Assembly: GCA_014529385.2 (NCBI GenBank)
Contig: CM043946.1
Location: forward strand, 37,958,058 to 38,022,057
Direction: 5' to 3'
Length of the DNA stretch: 64,000 bases
Source: Adiantum capillus-veneris
Taxonomy: Eukaryota > Streptophyta > Polypodiopsida > Polypodiales > Pteridaceae
In this document: piece after piece, positions 40,671-52,279 of the stretch
Numbering within the stretch: the stretch's first letter is position 1
How the letters are laid out: every line of letters begins with the position of its first letter
The notes under the pieces: model-generated
Seen by the model: the letters and a program-made list of their open reading frames with translations, nothing else
What the model was told of the DNA's origin: nothing
The model's database searches: none
Position numbers and translations under genes: made by a program

Positions 40671-43107
40671 GGAGCTTCTTTTTTCTGTTGTATTCCTTCT
40701 TGTGCAACCAAGAAGCCATCACCAAAAACATCAACAAGCTTGCGGTCTTCAAAACAATATGTACAAATGTAGTGCTTGACCAAAGCTCTTTTTTTGGCCT
40801 CCAAATATTGCAAATCTGACATATCGTTATCTGCTACTTGAAGAAGAGAAAAATCAATTGGCATGGGATGTTCCTCTGATCTTCTTCTCAGGTCTTCAAA
40901 TGCATTGCCTTGTCCCAAGAAGGCAATAACTGTTAGGAATTGAATTGCTCCTTTGCAAGGAGCTGATGGAAAGTGATGCAATGCACCACAACAATGGTAG
41001 CTCAGATTATCTCCCATGGTGTGAAAGGCACATTGCAATTTTGTGAAGTTAGTGAAATCCACAAATGCAAGAAAGAAAAATCCAGGATCTTTTGACTCTC
41101 CAGCAATAGCCAAGATCCCATCCAAAGCATTGTTAAATGTCTCCTCACTCCACTTCAAATTGCCTCCAACGTTTTTTGTCATATCTAAAACACATAAGCC
41201 AATAGGCACTTTATTATTGAAGTGGCGCATCAAGTAGAGATTGCCTTCCATTTGTAGGCTCACCACATAGATTGACCATGGCAAATCTCTAGGCTCAGTT
41301 TTCTCCTTTTGAAGGTGAATTGCCCATTGCATGTATTTTATTGCTCCATCTGGAAAAGCCATTTTCTTTGTTCCACGCGTCAAACTAGATTTGATCCATT
41401 CCTCGCATAGCATTAAAATTGTTTTATAAACAACATCATTGATGTTATACATTTTGACCACCTCCTCCCAGTCTTTACATGGTGAAGACTCATTCAAATT
41501 GTTGAAGCCTTCAAGAAGTGCATCTTGAATCAATTTGTCTTGCTTCAACTGCTTGATTCGATCATACATGTCAGTTGCATCACCATCCTTTGCACTCTTT
41601 GACAGTAAAATCTTCTCATCTCTAATCTCTTCTTGAATAGTCTTTACCTCTGATTCCTCAAGGCCACAAAGGTCTCTAAATACAGTTGTTCGGGGTTTCT
41701 TATTCTCCTCTTCTGGCTTTTCAATGATTTCTATCCAGCAATCATAAACTAAATCTGAGTACGTGACCATGGGTGCCTGTTTAGCAATCCAACTTGCTGC
41801 TGCACTCATTCTTGCCAATCGAAGAAAAGCCTAAAAAGAAATAGAGAAATAATTAAACTATTGAGCAAGATTTGTTAATTAAACACTATAAAAAAGACAA
41901 AGAAAATAACTTACATCCCATCCGGCACGAGATGCATGTCCCTCTGCAATTCCACTTGCTGCCTTTGGTGGTCGTCCTGTGAAGATCCATTGACTCCGTA
42001 AATGTCTCAATATTTGGCTGTAAGGTTGCTTGACATACAATGCCTGAGCCTCCTCATTTGCAATGGCAGATATAGCAGTTGCAACAAATGGAGGAGCATT
42101 CACAACAATGCGAGCCTTTCTAAATTTATACACGCTAATCAGTCTTTCAAATACCTCTTTGTTGTTTTGTTCATTGTGAAGCAAAACTTTTGCAGCATAG
42201 ATTGAATGCTGCCCATCAAGAATCCAATAATGATAATCTTTAATGTTTTTCTCCTCTACCTCTTCTACTGCCAAAGGAGTCCCCTTCTTTGATTTTGCAT
42301 TTCGAACAGGCATCAAATATGCACATGCTGCAGGCTTGGTCGTACTTCGTGAAAATCCAAATAACACACTTTCAGCGTGTTTTTTATCCATAATACGTGC
42401 ATTATGGTGATCAGGAGCAAGCCAACAATTTTGAATAGGGATATCAAATTCCCTATATTGGAAAGGAAAATAATTTATGTACTTATTCATTCCACATGTA
42501 TCTTTTTCTTGTCCTTTCATGGCCTCAGCTTCTAAAACATCTGGATCCACAATTCTCATCTTTGACATTGAACCCTCTGTTGCTGAGGATGCCAAAGATG
42601 CCTTGTCTACATCCAAAATGGAACAAGTTCACTTAGCTGCTACTTTTTTCACTTTTGCTTGCTTCTTTGTGGATGGTGGTCGTGAAGCTTTCACCTTTTT
42701 TCGTTGTAGTGTGGCAATGATGGAGCTTTGAAGTTGATCTGCTGTGATGTTTGGATTTGATTCTGCAAACTTCCATCCTCGAGAAAACATTGTCTCTTCT
42801 TTGTTTCTAGACATGCGCTCCAATGCATATGCTCCTGGAGATAGTTGAAATTCTAGATTCATTGGAACTAGAATGTCAATGCATTCCACCTCCGGATGAC
42901 TATCAACTACAGAGACAGATGCTTCCACAACTTGTCCAACATCTTCAAACAAGCTGTCATTCTCCTTTTTGGCAATAAATAGATGCACCTTATGAAATTG
43001 TGCACCCTCTATACCATGTATGTCCAAATACCATTTCCTAACATCATTGCAAGTATAGTCAACTGAGACAGCAACCCTTGCAATCTGTTTTTTTGGATCC
43101 ATCTTTC
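40671..43107 (-). pseudogene. Spliced host-type gene with ParB/sulfiredoxin-like motif, 3'-truncated
   Basis: Coding starts at ATG 43100-43102 (MDPKKQIARVAVSVDY), just after an acceptor (TTTGTTTCAG, exon from 43107), so an upstream exon or leader intron is likely. Exon 1 runs to 41915. An 84-bp intron with GTAAGT and CTTTTTAG edges (41831-41914) joins GWD in phase 0 to AFLRLARMSAAAS. Exon 2 runs to about 40671, where it meets copia A sequence in antisense, so the true C-terminus is lost. A TGA at 42629-42631 interrupts exon 1 after KKVAAK. The middle part has FDIPIQNCWLAPDHHNARIM, then YHYWILDGQHSIYAAKVLL, the layout of ParB-like nuclease/sulfiredoxin-fold domains (I-P....N.R; DGxH..AA). About 800 residues remain. 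The rest matches nothing I know. Confidence 0.6.
41831..41914 (-). other. GT-AG intron of the ParB-like gene
   Basis: On the minus strand: GAT, then GTAAGTTATTTT at the donor and TATTTCTTTTTAG at the acceptor, then GCTTTTCTT. It is 84 bp long and AT-rich, with a pyrimidine tract. Splicing keeps the frame, whereas read-through hits stops. Confidence 0.75.
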
Positions 43108-43169
43108 CTGAAACAAAAAAAACCAAATGTTATTTTAGCATATACTTTTTTGTAATGAATTAAGTTTGT

Positions 43170-46100
43170 GTGAATACAAGGTCCACCACTTGTTCAAGTT
43201 AGATCTAAACAAGTATACATATTAATCTTTTAAGCTAGTAAACTAAGGGAAGGGAGAAGTAAGGTCCACCACTTATCCAAGCTCAGCTCTAGACAACATG
43301 GAGAGATTCGAGTTCTACTAATTGTCTAATATAGGCTAACTATATTGAAACATAGAGAGAAGAAAAGGTCCACCACTTATCCAATCTAGGGTCCATTGAA
43401 ACATGGAGAGAAGGATGCTCCACCATTTGTCCAAAATAGGCTCCATTGAAACATGAAGAGAAGCAATATGCACCATGTCTTCGAGATGCTAGGCTCCATT
43501 GGAATACCTTAAACCCACGATATTTTGTATATGTGGGGTTTAAATTCAAGGTCCACCACTTGTCCAACCTATTCTCCCTAGTAGCATGTGTGGTTTGGTC
43601 TCAAGATTCCACTCTATGCCATTATATTAAGAAGATCTGGGTGTTAAGTTCCACCACTTATCCAACCTATAAGGCTATATCTAAAATGGTATTATTTACC
43701 ACCACTTGGAATGCACATGATAGGTTTTACATAGGGGTCTGGTTCCAAAGTCCACCACTTGTCCAAGCTAACTCTATTGAAACATAGAGAGAATCAAAGG
43801 TCCACCACTTGTCCAAGCTAGGCTCCATTGAAACATGGAGAGAAGGATGCTCCACCATTTGTCCAAGCCAGGTTCGATTGAAACATGAAGAGAAGCAAGC
43901 TGCACCATGTCTCCAAAATGCTAGGCTCCATTGAAATATCTTAAACCCATGATATTTCGTACATGGGGGGTTTACATTCAAGGTCCACCACTTGTCCAAC
44001 CTATAAGGCTATATCTTAAAGGGTATTCTTTCTGACCACTTGGAATGACCATGATAGGTTTTACATGGAGGTTTGGTTCCAAGGTCCACCACTTGTCCAA
44101 GATAACTCTATTGAAACATAGAGAGAAGCAAAGGTCCACCACTTGTCCAAGCTAGGGTCCATTGAAACATGGAGAGAAGGATGCTCCACCATTTGTCCAA
44201 GATAGGCTCCATTGAAACATGAAGAGAAGCAAGCTGCACCATGTCTCCAAGATGCTAAGATCCATTGAAATACCTTACACCCACGATATTTTGTACATGG
44301 GGAGTTTACATTCAAGGTCCACCACCTTTCCAACCTATTATCTCTAGTAGCATGAGTGGTTTGGTCTCAAGATTCACCACTTTTCCACTCTATGTCATTA
44401 CGTTAAGAAGATCTGTGTGTTAAGGTCGACCACTTGTCCAACCTATAAGGGTATATCTTAAAGGGTATTATTTCTCACCACTTGAAATGTCCATGATATG
44501 TTTTACATGGGGGTTTGGTTTCAAGGTCCACCACTTGTCCAAGCTAACTCTATTAAAACATAGAGAGAAACAAAGGTCCACCACTTGTCCAAGCTAAGCT
44601 CCATTGAAACATGGAGAGAAGGATGCTCTATCATTTGTCGAAGCGAACTCTATTGAAACATGGGGGGTTTACATTCAAGTTCCACCACTTGTCCAACCTA
44701 TTAACGCTAGTAGCATGAGTGGTTTGGTCTCAAGATTCACCACTTTTTCACTCTATGTCATTATATTAAGAATATGTGGGTGTTAAGGTCCACCACTTGT
44801 CCAACCTATAAGTCTATATCTTAAGGGTTATTCTTTCTCACCACTTGGAGTGACCATGATAGGTTTTACATGGGGGTTTGGTTCCAAGGTCCACCACTTG
44901 TCCAACATAACTCTATTGAAACATAGAGAGAAGCAAAGGTCCACCACTTGTCCAAGCTAGGGTCCATTGAAACATGGAGAGAAGGATGCTCCACCGTTTG
45001 TCCAAGATACGCTCCATTGAAACATGAAGAGAAGCAAGCTACACCATGTCTCCAAGATGCTAATCTCCATTGAAATACCTTACACCCATGATATTTCGTA
45101 CATGGGGGGTTGACATTAAAGGTCCACCACTTGTCCAACCTATTATCTCTAGTAGCATGAGTGGTTTGGTCTCAAGATTCACCACTTTTCCACTCTATGT
45201 CATTATATTAAGAATATCTGGGTGCTAAGGTCCACCACTTGTCCAACCTATAAGGCTATATCTTAAACTTTATTCTTTCTCACCACTTGGAGTTACCATG
45301 ATAGGTTTTACATGGGAGTTTGGTTACAAGGACCACCACTTGTCCAAGCTAAATCTATTGAAACATAGAGAGTAGCAAAGGTCCACCACTTGTCCAAGCT
45401 AGGCTCCATTGAAACATGGAGAGTAGGATGCTCTACCATTTGTCAAAGATAGGCTCCATTGAAACATGAAGAGAAGCAAGCTGCACCATGTCTCCAAGAT
45501 GCTAGGCTCCATTCAAATACCTTAAACCCATGATATTTCGTACATGGGGGGTATACATTCAAGGTCCACCCCTTGTCCAACCTATTATCCTTAGTAGCAT
45601 GAGTGGTTTGGTCTCAAGATTCACCACTTTTCCACTCTATGTCGTTATATTAAGAAGATCTAGGTTTTAAGGTCGACCACTTGTCCAACCTATAAGGCTA
45701 CATTTTAAAGGGTATTATTTCTCACCACTTGGAATGACCATGATAAGGCTAGATCTTAAAGGGTATTATTTCTCACCACTTGGAATGACCATGATATGTT
45801 TTACATGGGGGTTTGGTTCCAAGGTCCACCACTTGTCCAAGCTAACTCTATGGAAACATAGAGAGAAGCAAAGGTCCACCACTTGTCCAAGCTAGGATCC
45901 ATTGAGACATTTAAAGAAGGATGATCCCCCATTGGTGGAAGATAGGCTCCATCGAAACATGAAGAGAAGCAAGCTGCACCATGTCTCCAAGATTCTAGGC
46001 TTCATCGAAATACCTTAAACCTAGGATATTTTGTACATGGGGGGTTTACATTCAAGGGCCACCACTTGTCCAAGCTATTATCGCTAGTAGAATGAGTGGT

Positions 46101-46683
46101 TTTGTCTCAAGATTCACCACTTTTCCACTCTATGTCATTATATTAAGAATATGTGGGTGTTAAGGTCCACCACTTGTCCAACCTATAAGTCTATATCTTA
46201 AAGGTTATTCTTTCTTACCACTTTGAGTGACCATGATAGGTTTTATATGGGGGTTTCGTTCCAAGCTCCACCACTTGTCCAAGCTAACTCTATTGAAACA
46301 GAGAGAGGAGCAAAGGTCCACCACTTGTCCAAGCTAGGCTCCATTGAAACATGGAGAGAAGGATGCTCCACCATTTGTCCAAGATAGGCTCCATTGAAAC
46401 ATGACGAGAAGCAAGCTGCACCATGTCTCCAAGATACTAGGCTCCAGCGAAAAACATTAAACCCACGATATGTCGTAGATGAAGGGTTTACATTCAAGGT
46501 CCAACACTTGTCCAAGCTATTATTGGTAGTAGCCTGAGTGGTTTGGTCTCAAGATTCACCACTTTTCCACTCTATGTCATTATATTCCACTCTATGCCAT
46601 TATATTAAGAATATGTGGGTGTTAAGGTCCACCACTTGTCCAACCTATAAGACTATATCTTAAAGGTTATTCTTTCTCAAGAC
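43170..46683. repeat. Tandem array, unit about 442 bp, about 8 copies
   Basis: Landmark GTTTGGTTCCAAGGTCCACC or close variants occur near 43738, 44071, 44513, 44876, 45318, 45811 and 46253, giving spacings of about 333, 442, 363, 442, 493 and 442. Shorter units lack an internal segment. Within each unit the motif TCCACCACTTGTCCAA occurs three to four times and CATTGAAACATG two to three times, so the unit is itself built of smaller repeats. Several units are open on the minus strand for 90 codons (43727-43999, 44061-44333, 44866-45138, 46243-46515). It lies directly upstream of the ParB-like gene and ends at the copia B junction. Confidence 0.92.
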
Positions 46684-48286
46684 TTGGAGCTTTTTCTACT
46701 TCTGAAGATCCCATTTCTTATGATGAAGCTATCTCTTCACCACAAAAGGATCAATGGCAAGAGGCTATGCAAGCAGAGTACGATTCTCTTATCTCTAAAG
46801 GTACATGGATACTAACTGAATTACCTCCTGGTTGTACAGCTATTAAATGTAAGTGGGTGTATGAAACAAAAGTAAAAGCAGATGGATCTTTTGACAAGTT
46901 CAAGGCGCTTTTAGTTGCAAAAGGTTACTCCCAAGTAGCTGGTGTTGATTATCAAGAGACTTTTTCACCAGCTGTTCGCATTACAAGTGTTCGAGTTTTA
47001 TTGGCATTTGTTGTTCAATTTGATTTAGAAGCTCATCAAATGGATGTGCGAACTACTTTTCTTAATGGTGACTTGGAAGAGGAAATTTATATGGAACAAT
47101 CAGAAGGGTTTGTTATTCCAGGTAAAGAAGACCTTGTTGCTCAACTCCATAAGGCACTATATGGTCTCAAACAAGCTTCGCGATCCTGGTATACAAAATT
47201 TGATCTTTTTCTCACCTCTAAAGGATTCATCTCTTGCTCGTCAGACCCCAACTTATACATAAAACGCCAAGGTAGCAGTTTTGTGATTCTTGCTCTTTAT
47301 GTGGATGATACCATCCTTGTTTCCAATGATTTGGGATTTCTTTAGCAAGTGAAAAAGTTATTGTCTTATGCATTCGATATGGTGGATCTTGGAGAGATTC
47401 ACTCTTGTCTTGGCATTCAAATCCAACAGAACCGTACAAAAGGTATTTTATTCCTTCGACAGTCAAAGTTTATTGCAGATACTATTCAAAAATTTGGTAT
47501 GGAATCTGCACATTCAGCCAACACACCTTGTCTTGCGAGCTCTACGAAGAATACTTCTGACAATGGCGGTCAACTTGTCACAAATCAACCTTATGCTAAC
47601 TTGATTGGATGTCTTCAGTTTGTTGGCATGAACACTCGTCTTGATATTCTGTTTGCTGCTAACTATCTTGGACAACATCTTGCATGTACTTCTCTTAAGC
47701 ATTGGTCTGCTCAAAGCGTGTATTGAAATACTTGAAAGGCACTACAGATTTTGGTTTAGTCTATCGACAACAACTCACATTGGATTCTATGAAATCTCTT
47801 TCTCTTTTGGGTTACACAGATGCAGACTGGGCAAGCTCACATTTATCTATGCGATCTACTAGTGGAAATTGCTTCTTTATAAATGGTTGTCTTGTTTCTT
47901 GGACCAGCAAGAAACAACGTTGTGTTGCAGTTTCTATGACTGAGTCTGAATATGTTGCGGCATCACTTGCATCTCGTGAGTTGATTTGGCTTCGACAAAT
48001 GCTGGTTGATATTGGTCACTCTCCTCTTTCTAGTACACCCTTGCGGTGTGACAACCAAAGTGCTATTAGTCTTGCAAAAGACTATGTTCAACATAATAAG
48101 TCAAAGCACATTGCTGTCCATTATCATTATGTCAGGTATGAAGTACGCAAGGGAACCATTATGGTTGAACACTGTCCAAGTGACCAAATGATTGCAGACA
48201 TTTTGACCAAAGGCCTCAATGAGTCACGTTTCATCCTCTTGCGCTCGGAGCTTGGAGTTGCTTCGGCCTCACTCTTTCTAGATTAG
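46684..48286 (+). pseudogene. pol: Copia B: reverse transcriptase and RNase H
   Basis: The frame starts inside pol (QWQEAMQAEYDSL) and follows the Ty1/copia RT: KCKWVYETKVKADGSF, ARL-equivalent ALLVAKGYSQ, DVRTTFLNGDLEEEIY, LYGLKQASRSWY, active site LYVDDTILV. RNase H follows with YTDADWASSHLSMRSTSG, AVSMTESEYVAAS, CDNQSAISLAKD and HIAVHYHYVR. A TAG at 47343-47345 and a one-base frameshift near 47710 break it. Gag, protease and integrase are missing; it begins at the edge of the tandem array. Its 3' LTR differs from the copia A LTR, so it is a different element. Confidence 0.93.
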
Positions 48287-48524
48287 CTTCTTTTCTATTG
48301 TAATAGCTTTGTACATATGACATTGTAATCTTTTAGGTACCATGCACTATGCACACTCCACATTTACACCTTGTGATATCTAAGTCACTTGAATATTTGT
48401 ACATAGATGCACAATTCACTTTCACATCATCACCGCTGGTTCATATTTCACATTGTATAGGGGCTTGGGTTTTTCCCTTGAACTCCCCAAGGGTTTTTTC
48501 ATCCAAAGCTAAAGACCTTTGTTT

Positions 48525-48676
48525 GAGTGGGGGTGTTGGAGCTATATATGGCTCACTCTACTGAACTTGGTCTCACCTATATATTTGTATCTTGTCCTCA
48601 ATATGAATCAGTCTTTGGGATTGTATATGGTGTGTCTCTTGTCTCGTCTCTCTCTCTTTCTCTCTACATCTCAACA
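48525..48676 (+). mobile_element. Polypurine tract and short 3' LTR of copia B
   Basis: GAGTGGGGG (48525-48533) precedes TGTTGGAGC. The LTR probably ends at CTCAACA (48676), giving TGTTG...CAACA ends and a length of 143 bp. A TATATAT motif is present. After it starts a dispersed repeat that also occurs at 62612-62722. The short length is inferred from termini only, because the 5' LTR is missing. Confidence 0.55.
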
Positions 48677-48790
48677 CATTGAGATTTTGAGACAGCTTCA
48701 AGGAGACATGGTACAAAGTCTCGAGATTAAGCAACGACACGATATTCAGGTACATACCAATACTTCCTATTTTGGATTCTTTTTGGCATA
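48677..48790. repeat. Dispersed repeat, copy 1
   Basis: CATTGAG, then ATGGTACAAAGTCTCGAGAT and onward to ATTCTTTTTGGCATA match 62612-62722 with about ten differences. It flanks copia B, so copia B seems to have inserted into a member of this repeat. Confidence 0.75.
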
Positions 48791-49139
48791 ACTACCCTAT
48801 GCGTTCAAGCTCGAAATACAGGTCACTTCTCTCTTTTTCTTTCACGTTAGTTCTCCCCTTTTCCTTTCTTCACTTGAAGCTCTCTCTTATTCCTCTTCTT
48901 CCATGGAATCTCTCTCTCTCTCTCTCTCTCATGCACACACATACATCCAAGGCATGCCTGTATTTGTTGTGAGCTCGTTGCCTCCCTAGATTTCAAAACC
49001 CTCTGAAACCAATCAAGGAACACTAGTTAACATCATAAGATCAATCCCAAGAGATCAACTTGTTCTATCCGACGAGTCTTGATCTCAAGGTTGTTAATCA
49101 AGAGATAAAGACAGTGGTAGGCAATGCAATGAGTAAGAC

Positions 49140-49140
<1 letters not shown>

Positions 49141-49188
<48 letters not shown>

Positions 49189-49350
49189 CTTAGAGTACCA
49201 TGGATACTTATTTAGATGAATGAAGATTGCTATGATCTTTTAAAGATTCCACTCTCGACACTGAATGTCCACTTTGTAAAAAAAAGACGAGAGATAAAAC
49301 GCATAGCCTCTGTGTGTGTGTGTGTGAGCGAGAGAGAGAGAGAGAGAGCT
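49141..49350. repeat. GA and TG microsatellites
   Basis: (GA)n at about 49143-49183 and (TG)n(AG)n at about 49311-49349, with a short unremarkable stretch between them. Confidence 0.9.
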
Positions 49351-49536
49351 TTGGTTTTCTTTCATGCCAAGAACCTTATTTTATTTAGAAACGACCGCAG
49401 GTAGGCGGCGGGTGCGCTTAGAGTAGCACAACGTCAAGCTGCTCCACAATAGCTATAAGGGCGGCAAAGCTGCTGCTCTGCATAACAACTAGTGGCAGTA
49501 GCAGCATTGTACTTTGATGGATACATCTAATTAGAA

Positions 49537-49953
49537 TTAGTCCGAGGTGCCAATGCCCTGGTAGCGCACCCCGTCGGTGAAGCCGGGCGTAGGGCCGGTG
49601 ATAAGCCACTTGTTGGGCACGCCTGCGGGAGTGTAGAAGGTGATGGAGAAGCCGGTGGAGGTGCCGCGACACTTGAATGCCTGGGGCCCCGGCCCAATGC
49701 TGCCTTGCACCTGGATGTTGCCATCTATGTCGGTCTCAGGCGCTTGCCCGGATGTCGACACGTTGGTGACGGTGCCCACGAAGTGACGACCCACCTCCGG
49801 CACCAAGATGTCGAAGGTCTCCGTCTTGCTGGTGGAGTTGTAGAGGACTTTGTCGTGTATGTCGTACTCTTGAAGGGATGCGGCACTCCTCTCGAGTGAT
49901 AGCTCCTCCAGCTACGCCAGCTGATCCTCGGTGTACTTCAGCCGCTGCGCCAT
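49537..49953 (-). pseudogene. Small GC-rich gene, 138 codons, with early stop
   Basis: The ATG at 49951-49953 opens MAQRLKYTEDQLA; a TAG at codon 14 (49912-49914) follows, and then the frame is open to a TAA at 49537. The main part reads like a small beta-rich domain: ETFDILVPEVGRHFVGTV, GNIQVQGSIGPGP and TGFSITFYTPAGVPNKWL. The coding DNA is strongly GC-rich against an AT-rich background. A clean TATA box and a short leader precede it, so this looks like a real host gene or a recent pseudogene. No signal peptide is seen. I do not recognise the family. The TAG could be a mutation (GAG to TAG), a sequence error, or mark a missed intron. Confidence 0.6.
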
Positions 49954-50037
49954 CTTGATGATATATGGCTTAACGCAGAAACAAAGGAGAAGGAGAGGCA
50001 GGTGATGATGATGATCAGAAGGAGCTGGCTGGGCCTC

Positions 50038-50047
50038 CTATTTATAG
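50038..50047 (-). promoter_or_regulatory. TATA box of the GC-rich gene
   Basis: The minus strand reads CTATAAATAG, 84 bases upstream of the ATG, in a GC-rich setting. It is followed by a pyrimidine-rich leader. This is the best non-transposon core promoter in the window. Confidence 0.65.
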
Positions 50048-50049
50048 CG

Positions 50050-51340
50050 AGCTGGCGCCGCGGCCCTCAGCAGCAGCGGCAGCTAGTGCACGTCGTACTC
50101 AATGCATTAGAGTAGGAATATCAATAATATGTAAGCAAATCAATGCCCGCTCCAGTCACAGCAACAACATCGCATGCACAACTAGTAGCTGTATTATAAG
50201 GCCTGCAGGGCTCGCGTGTGGGAATAAGAATATTGCGCATGGCTTACTATTATGTCCTAAAGCAGGATGGCCTTGGCCCCTGGAATCAATTCCCGATTAC
50301 CCAAATAATATAGCGACGCTTCACCTTCACACTGCCATGCGATTCACACGGCTCCGGCTATACATGATTGGAGTGGATGCAAGGCCTTAATATTAGGCAT
50401 TTAATTTTTTCCCTTCGAGAAAGGTATTTTTCACATGTAGGGTTTTGTTCTTATGCATATTTTCCACATGTAGGGTTTAATTCAAAGGGAGTTTCAAGCC
50501 TCCACCCAATCATCCCGAACTTTGGAGCGCTCTTCAAACTAGCCCCTCCAACTTTTCACATACTTTCTAATTATAAGTAAGCCAGGTTTCCGAGCCAATA
50601 ACTCTAAGACCACCAGCAAACTTAGATTGATTTTCAAGTTCTAAAGAAAGGAGCATCGCTCTTTGTTGCCCAACAATGGTCAAAATCCGTGACAGGGGTT
50701 TGCGACCGGGGATTTTCTCGACGCCCAGCTTACCTACACTTCCTGGGCCGCAACAATTGCGAGAGCCTTATGCTTTTCAAAAAAAATTCACGTTAGCCAA
50801 AGTTTCATTTGAACTAGTCAACACTCAAGACTGGCCCACCGAATGAGTAAAGCTCCTCATGTGCTAGCTCAACAACAAACCTTTGCAACTTAACAAAGTT
50901 TCTCGAATGTGCCTATAATTTGGTTGACCCCTCTTACCACCACTCGAGGCTTTACAACCATTTTCTTGGCAGCCTTGTAACCACATATCCGACCAACTAG
51001 TAGGAACGCCAACCTTAAAAGCTTAAGACGTTGTCGAGAAGTTTGTAGAGTAGCCAGGAATGCACGAAGCCTCTAGCTGTGAGATAGGGGTATATGCCTC
51101 TCAAACTTCTTCAGCTTATTTTGAAGGCAATAGACTTCTTCCTTTATAATGTTATCACATCCTTCCACCATCATTGCAAATTTCTATGTTATTTCTCGAT
51201 TGGAAGCTCTATACTTCTCAGTCTCTTTCCTCAAGTGATCTTCTCTATGATTCTTGCTTCTTGAATCTATACTCTTGTCAATCTAATCCTAGCACATCCA
51301 TTGTCTCATCATAACCTATAAGTCTTCCGGCTCCTCTTCT
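50050..51340. other. No recognisable gene
   Basis: One short direct repeat (CACATGTAGGGTTT, near 50432 and 50465) is present. Otherwise I see no motif, LTR edge or long ORF. Confidence 0.5.
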
Positions 51341-51341
51341 C

Positions 51342-51809
51342 TTGTTATTCATGCTTGCTAATGGTACCTCGCAAGAGACTCACAGTCTATATTGGAGGAG
51401 GCTTTATTTTGAGAAATTTAAGCTTTGCAAGGGGAAAAACAGGCGCCTACATGCCTCATCTAAAAAGGTAAGAAGGAGAGAAACTTTGATAGATGAGAGG
51501 AGTTTGTCACCTGCAAGCATACAAGAATATTCAATTAAAGATTTTGTGTATAGAAAAAGACTTTTTATCACTCATAACAATTCCTTCCCCTTCTTGAATT
51601 TCTTGCCTTGGGACGGAAATCCTTGTAGAGTTGCTCTCACAGGTACCCAAGTAAGGATCGTTCATGATCTTGTCATCAATGTCAATTTAGACATGGAGTT
51701 GAACTATGGGAGCAACGCCATGGACATGTATAGAAAACATGCTAGTATATTAGAAGCAATGAGTGTGTTTGACTATCTACCTCCTTCGGATGTGCTTACC
51801 CACTATTGA
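51342..51809 (+). CDS. Hypothetical ORF, 155 aa
   Basis: Open from MLFMLANGTSQETH to a TGA. The middle is basic (KKVRRRETLIDER); the C-terminal half looks globular (FPFLNFLPWDGNPCRVAL, MDMYRKHASILEAMSV). No motif that I recognise, and no gag, RT or integrase signature nearby. It could be a fragment of an unknown gene or a chance ORF. The upstream part is less protein-like than the end. Confidence 0.3.
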   Translation: MLFMLANGTSQETHSLYWRRLYFEKFKLCKGKNRRLHASSKKVRRRETLIDERSLSPASIQEYSIKDFVYRKRLFITHNNSFPFLNFLPWDGNPCRVALTGTQVRIVHDLVINVNLDMELNYGSNAMDMYRKHASILEAMSVFDYLPPSDVLTHY

Positions 51810-52279
51810 TTGTACTCAAGGAAGTCACATTGGGATGTGGAAACCTATTAAAAAAACACTCCCAATATTGTTTAAAGAGCCACGATTTGTGTATTCATCA
51901 CCAAGACTAGCTCCTACTATATTGTCTATTGTAACATTACCACTCTACGATTGCACTACTCTACAGTCCAACTCTCGCAATAAACTTACCTCAAGCTAGC
52001 AATTTTGTTACAGCTTGATCTAGTCTCATTGTTATCATCGAGGAAGTTGCTTGCATCCTATTGGTGTGAATGATAGAGTTAGAAAGGCCTTTTCCTTTCC
52101 ATGAAAAAATTAATAACGTTTTCTAGAGGACTTACCAACATGGTTTTGGATGATGGAAATGGATGGTGTCATGTACATATAATAGTGTGCTTTTGGTGGT
52201 GGTTGTGCTCTACCTACCTTATCACGGAATTAGGACCCTCAATATGATGCAATATGGGTTCTCTTGATTTAGGGAATAA

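Noticed and set aside
43170-46683. Regular repeats that might suggest a CRISPR array
   Set aside because: Unit length (~442 bp), nested internal repeats and the plant context exclude CRISPR; there are no short identical repeats with unique spacers.
26431-48676. Copia A and copia B as one element with two insertions
   Set aside because: Their LTR starts differ (TGTTAAGTATGG versus TGTTGGAGC) and the linker between integrase and RT is missing, so they are better treated as two elements.
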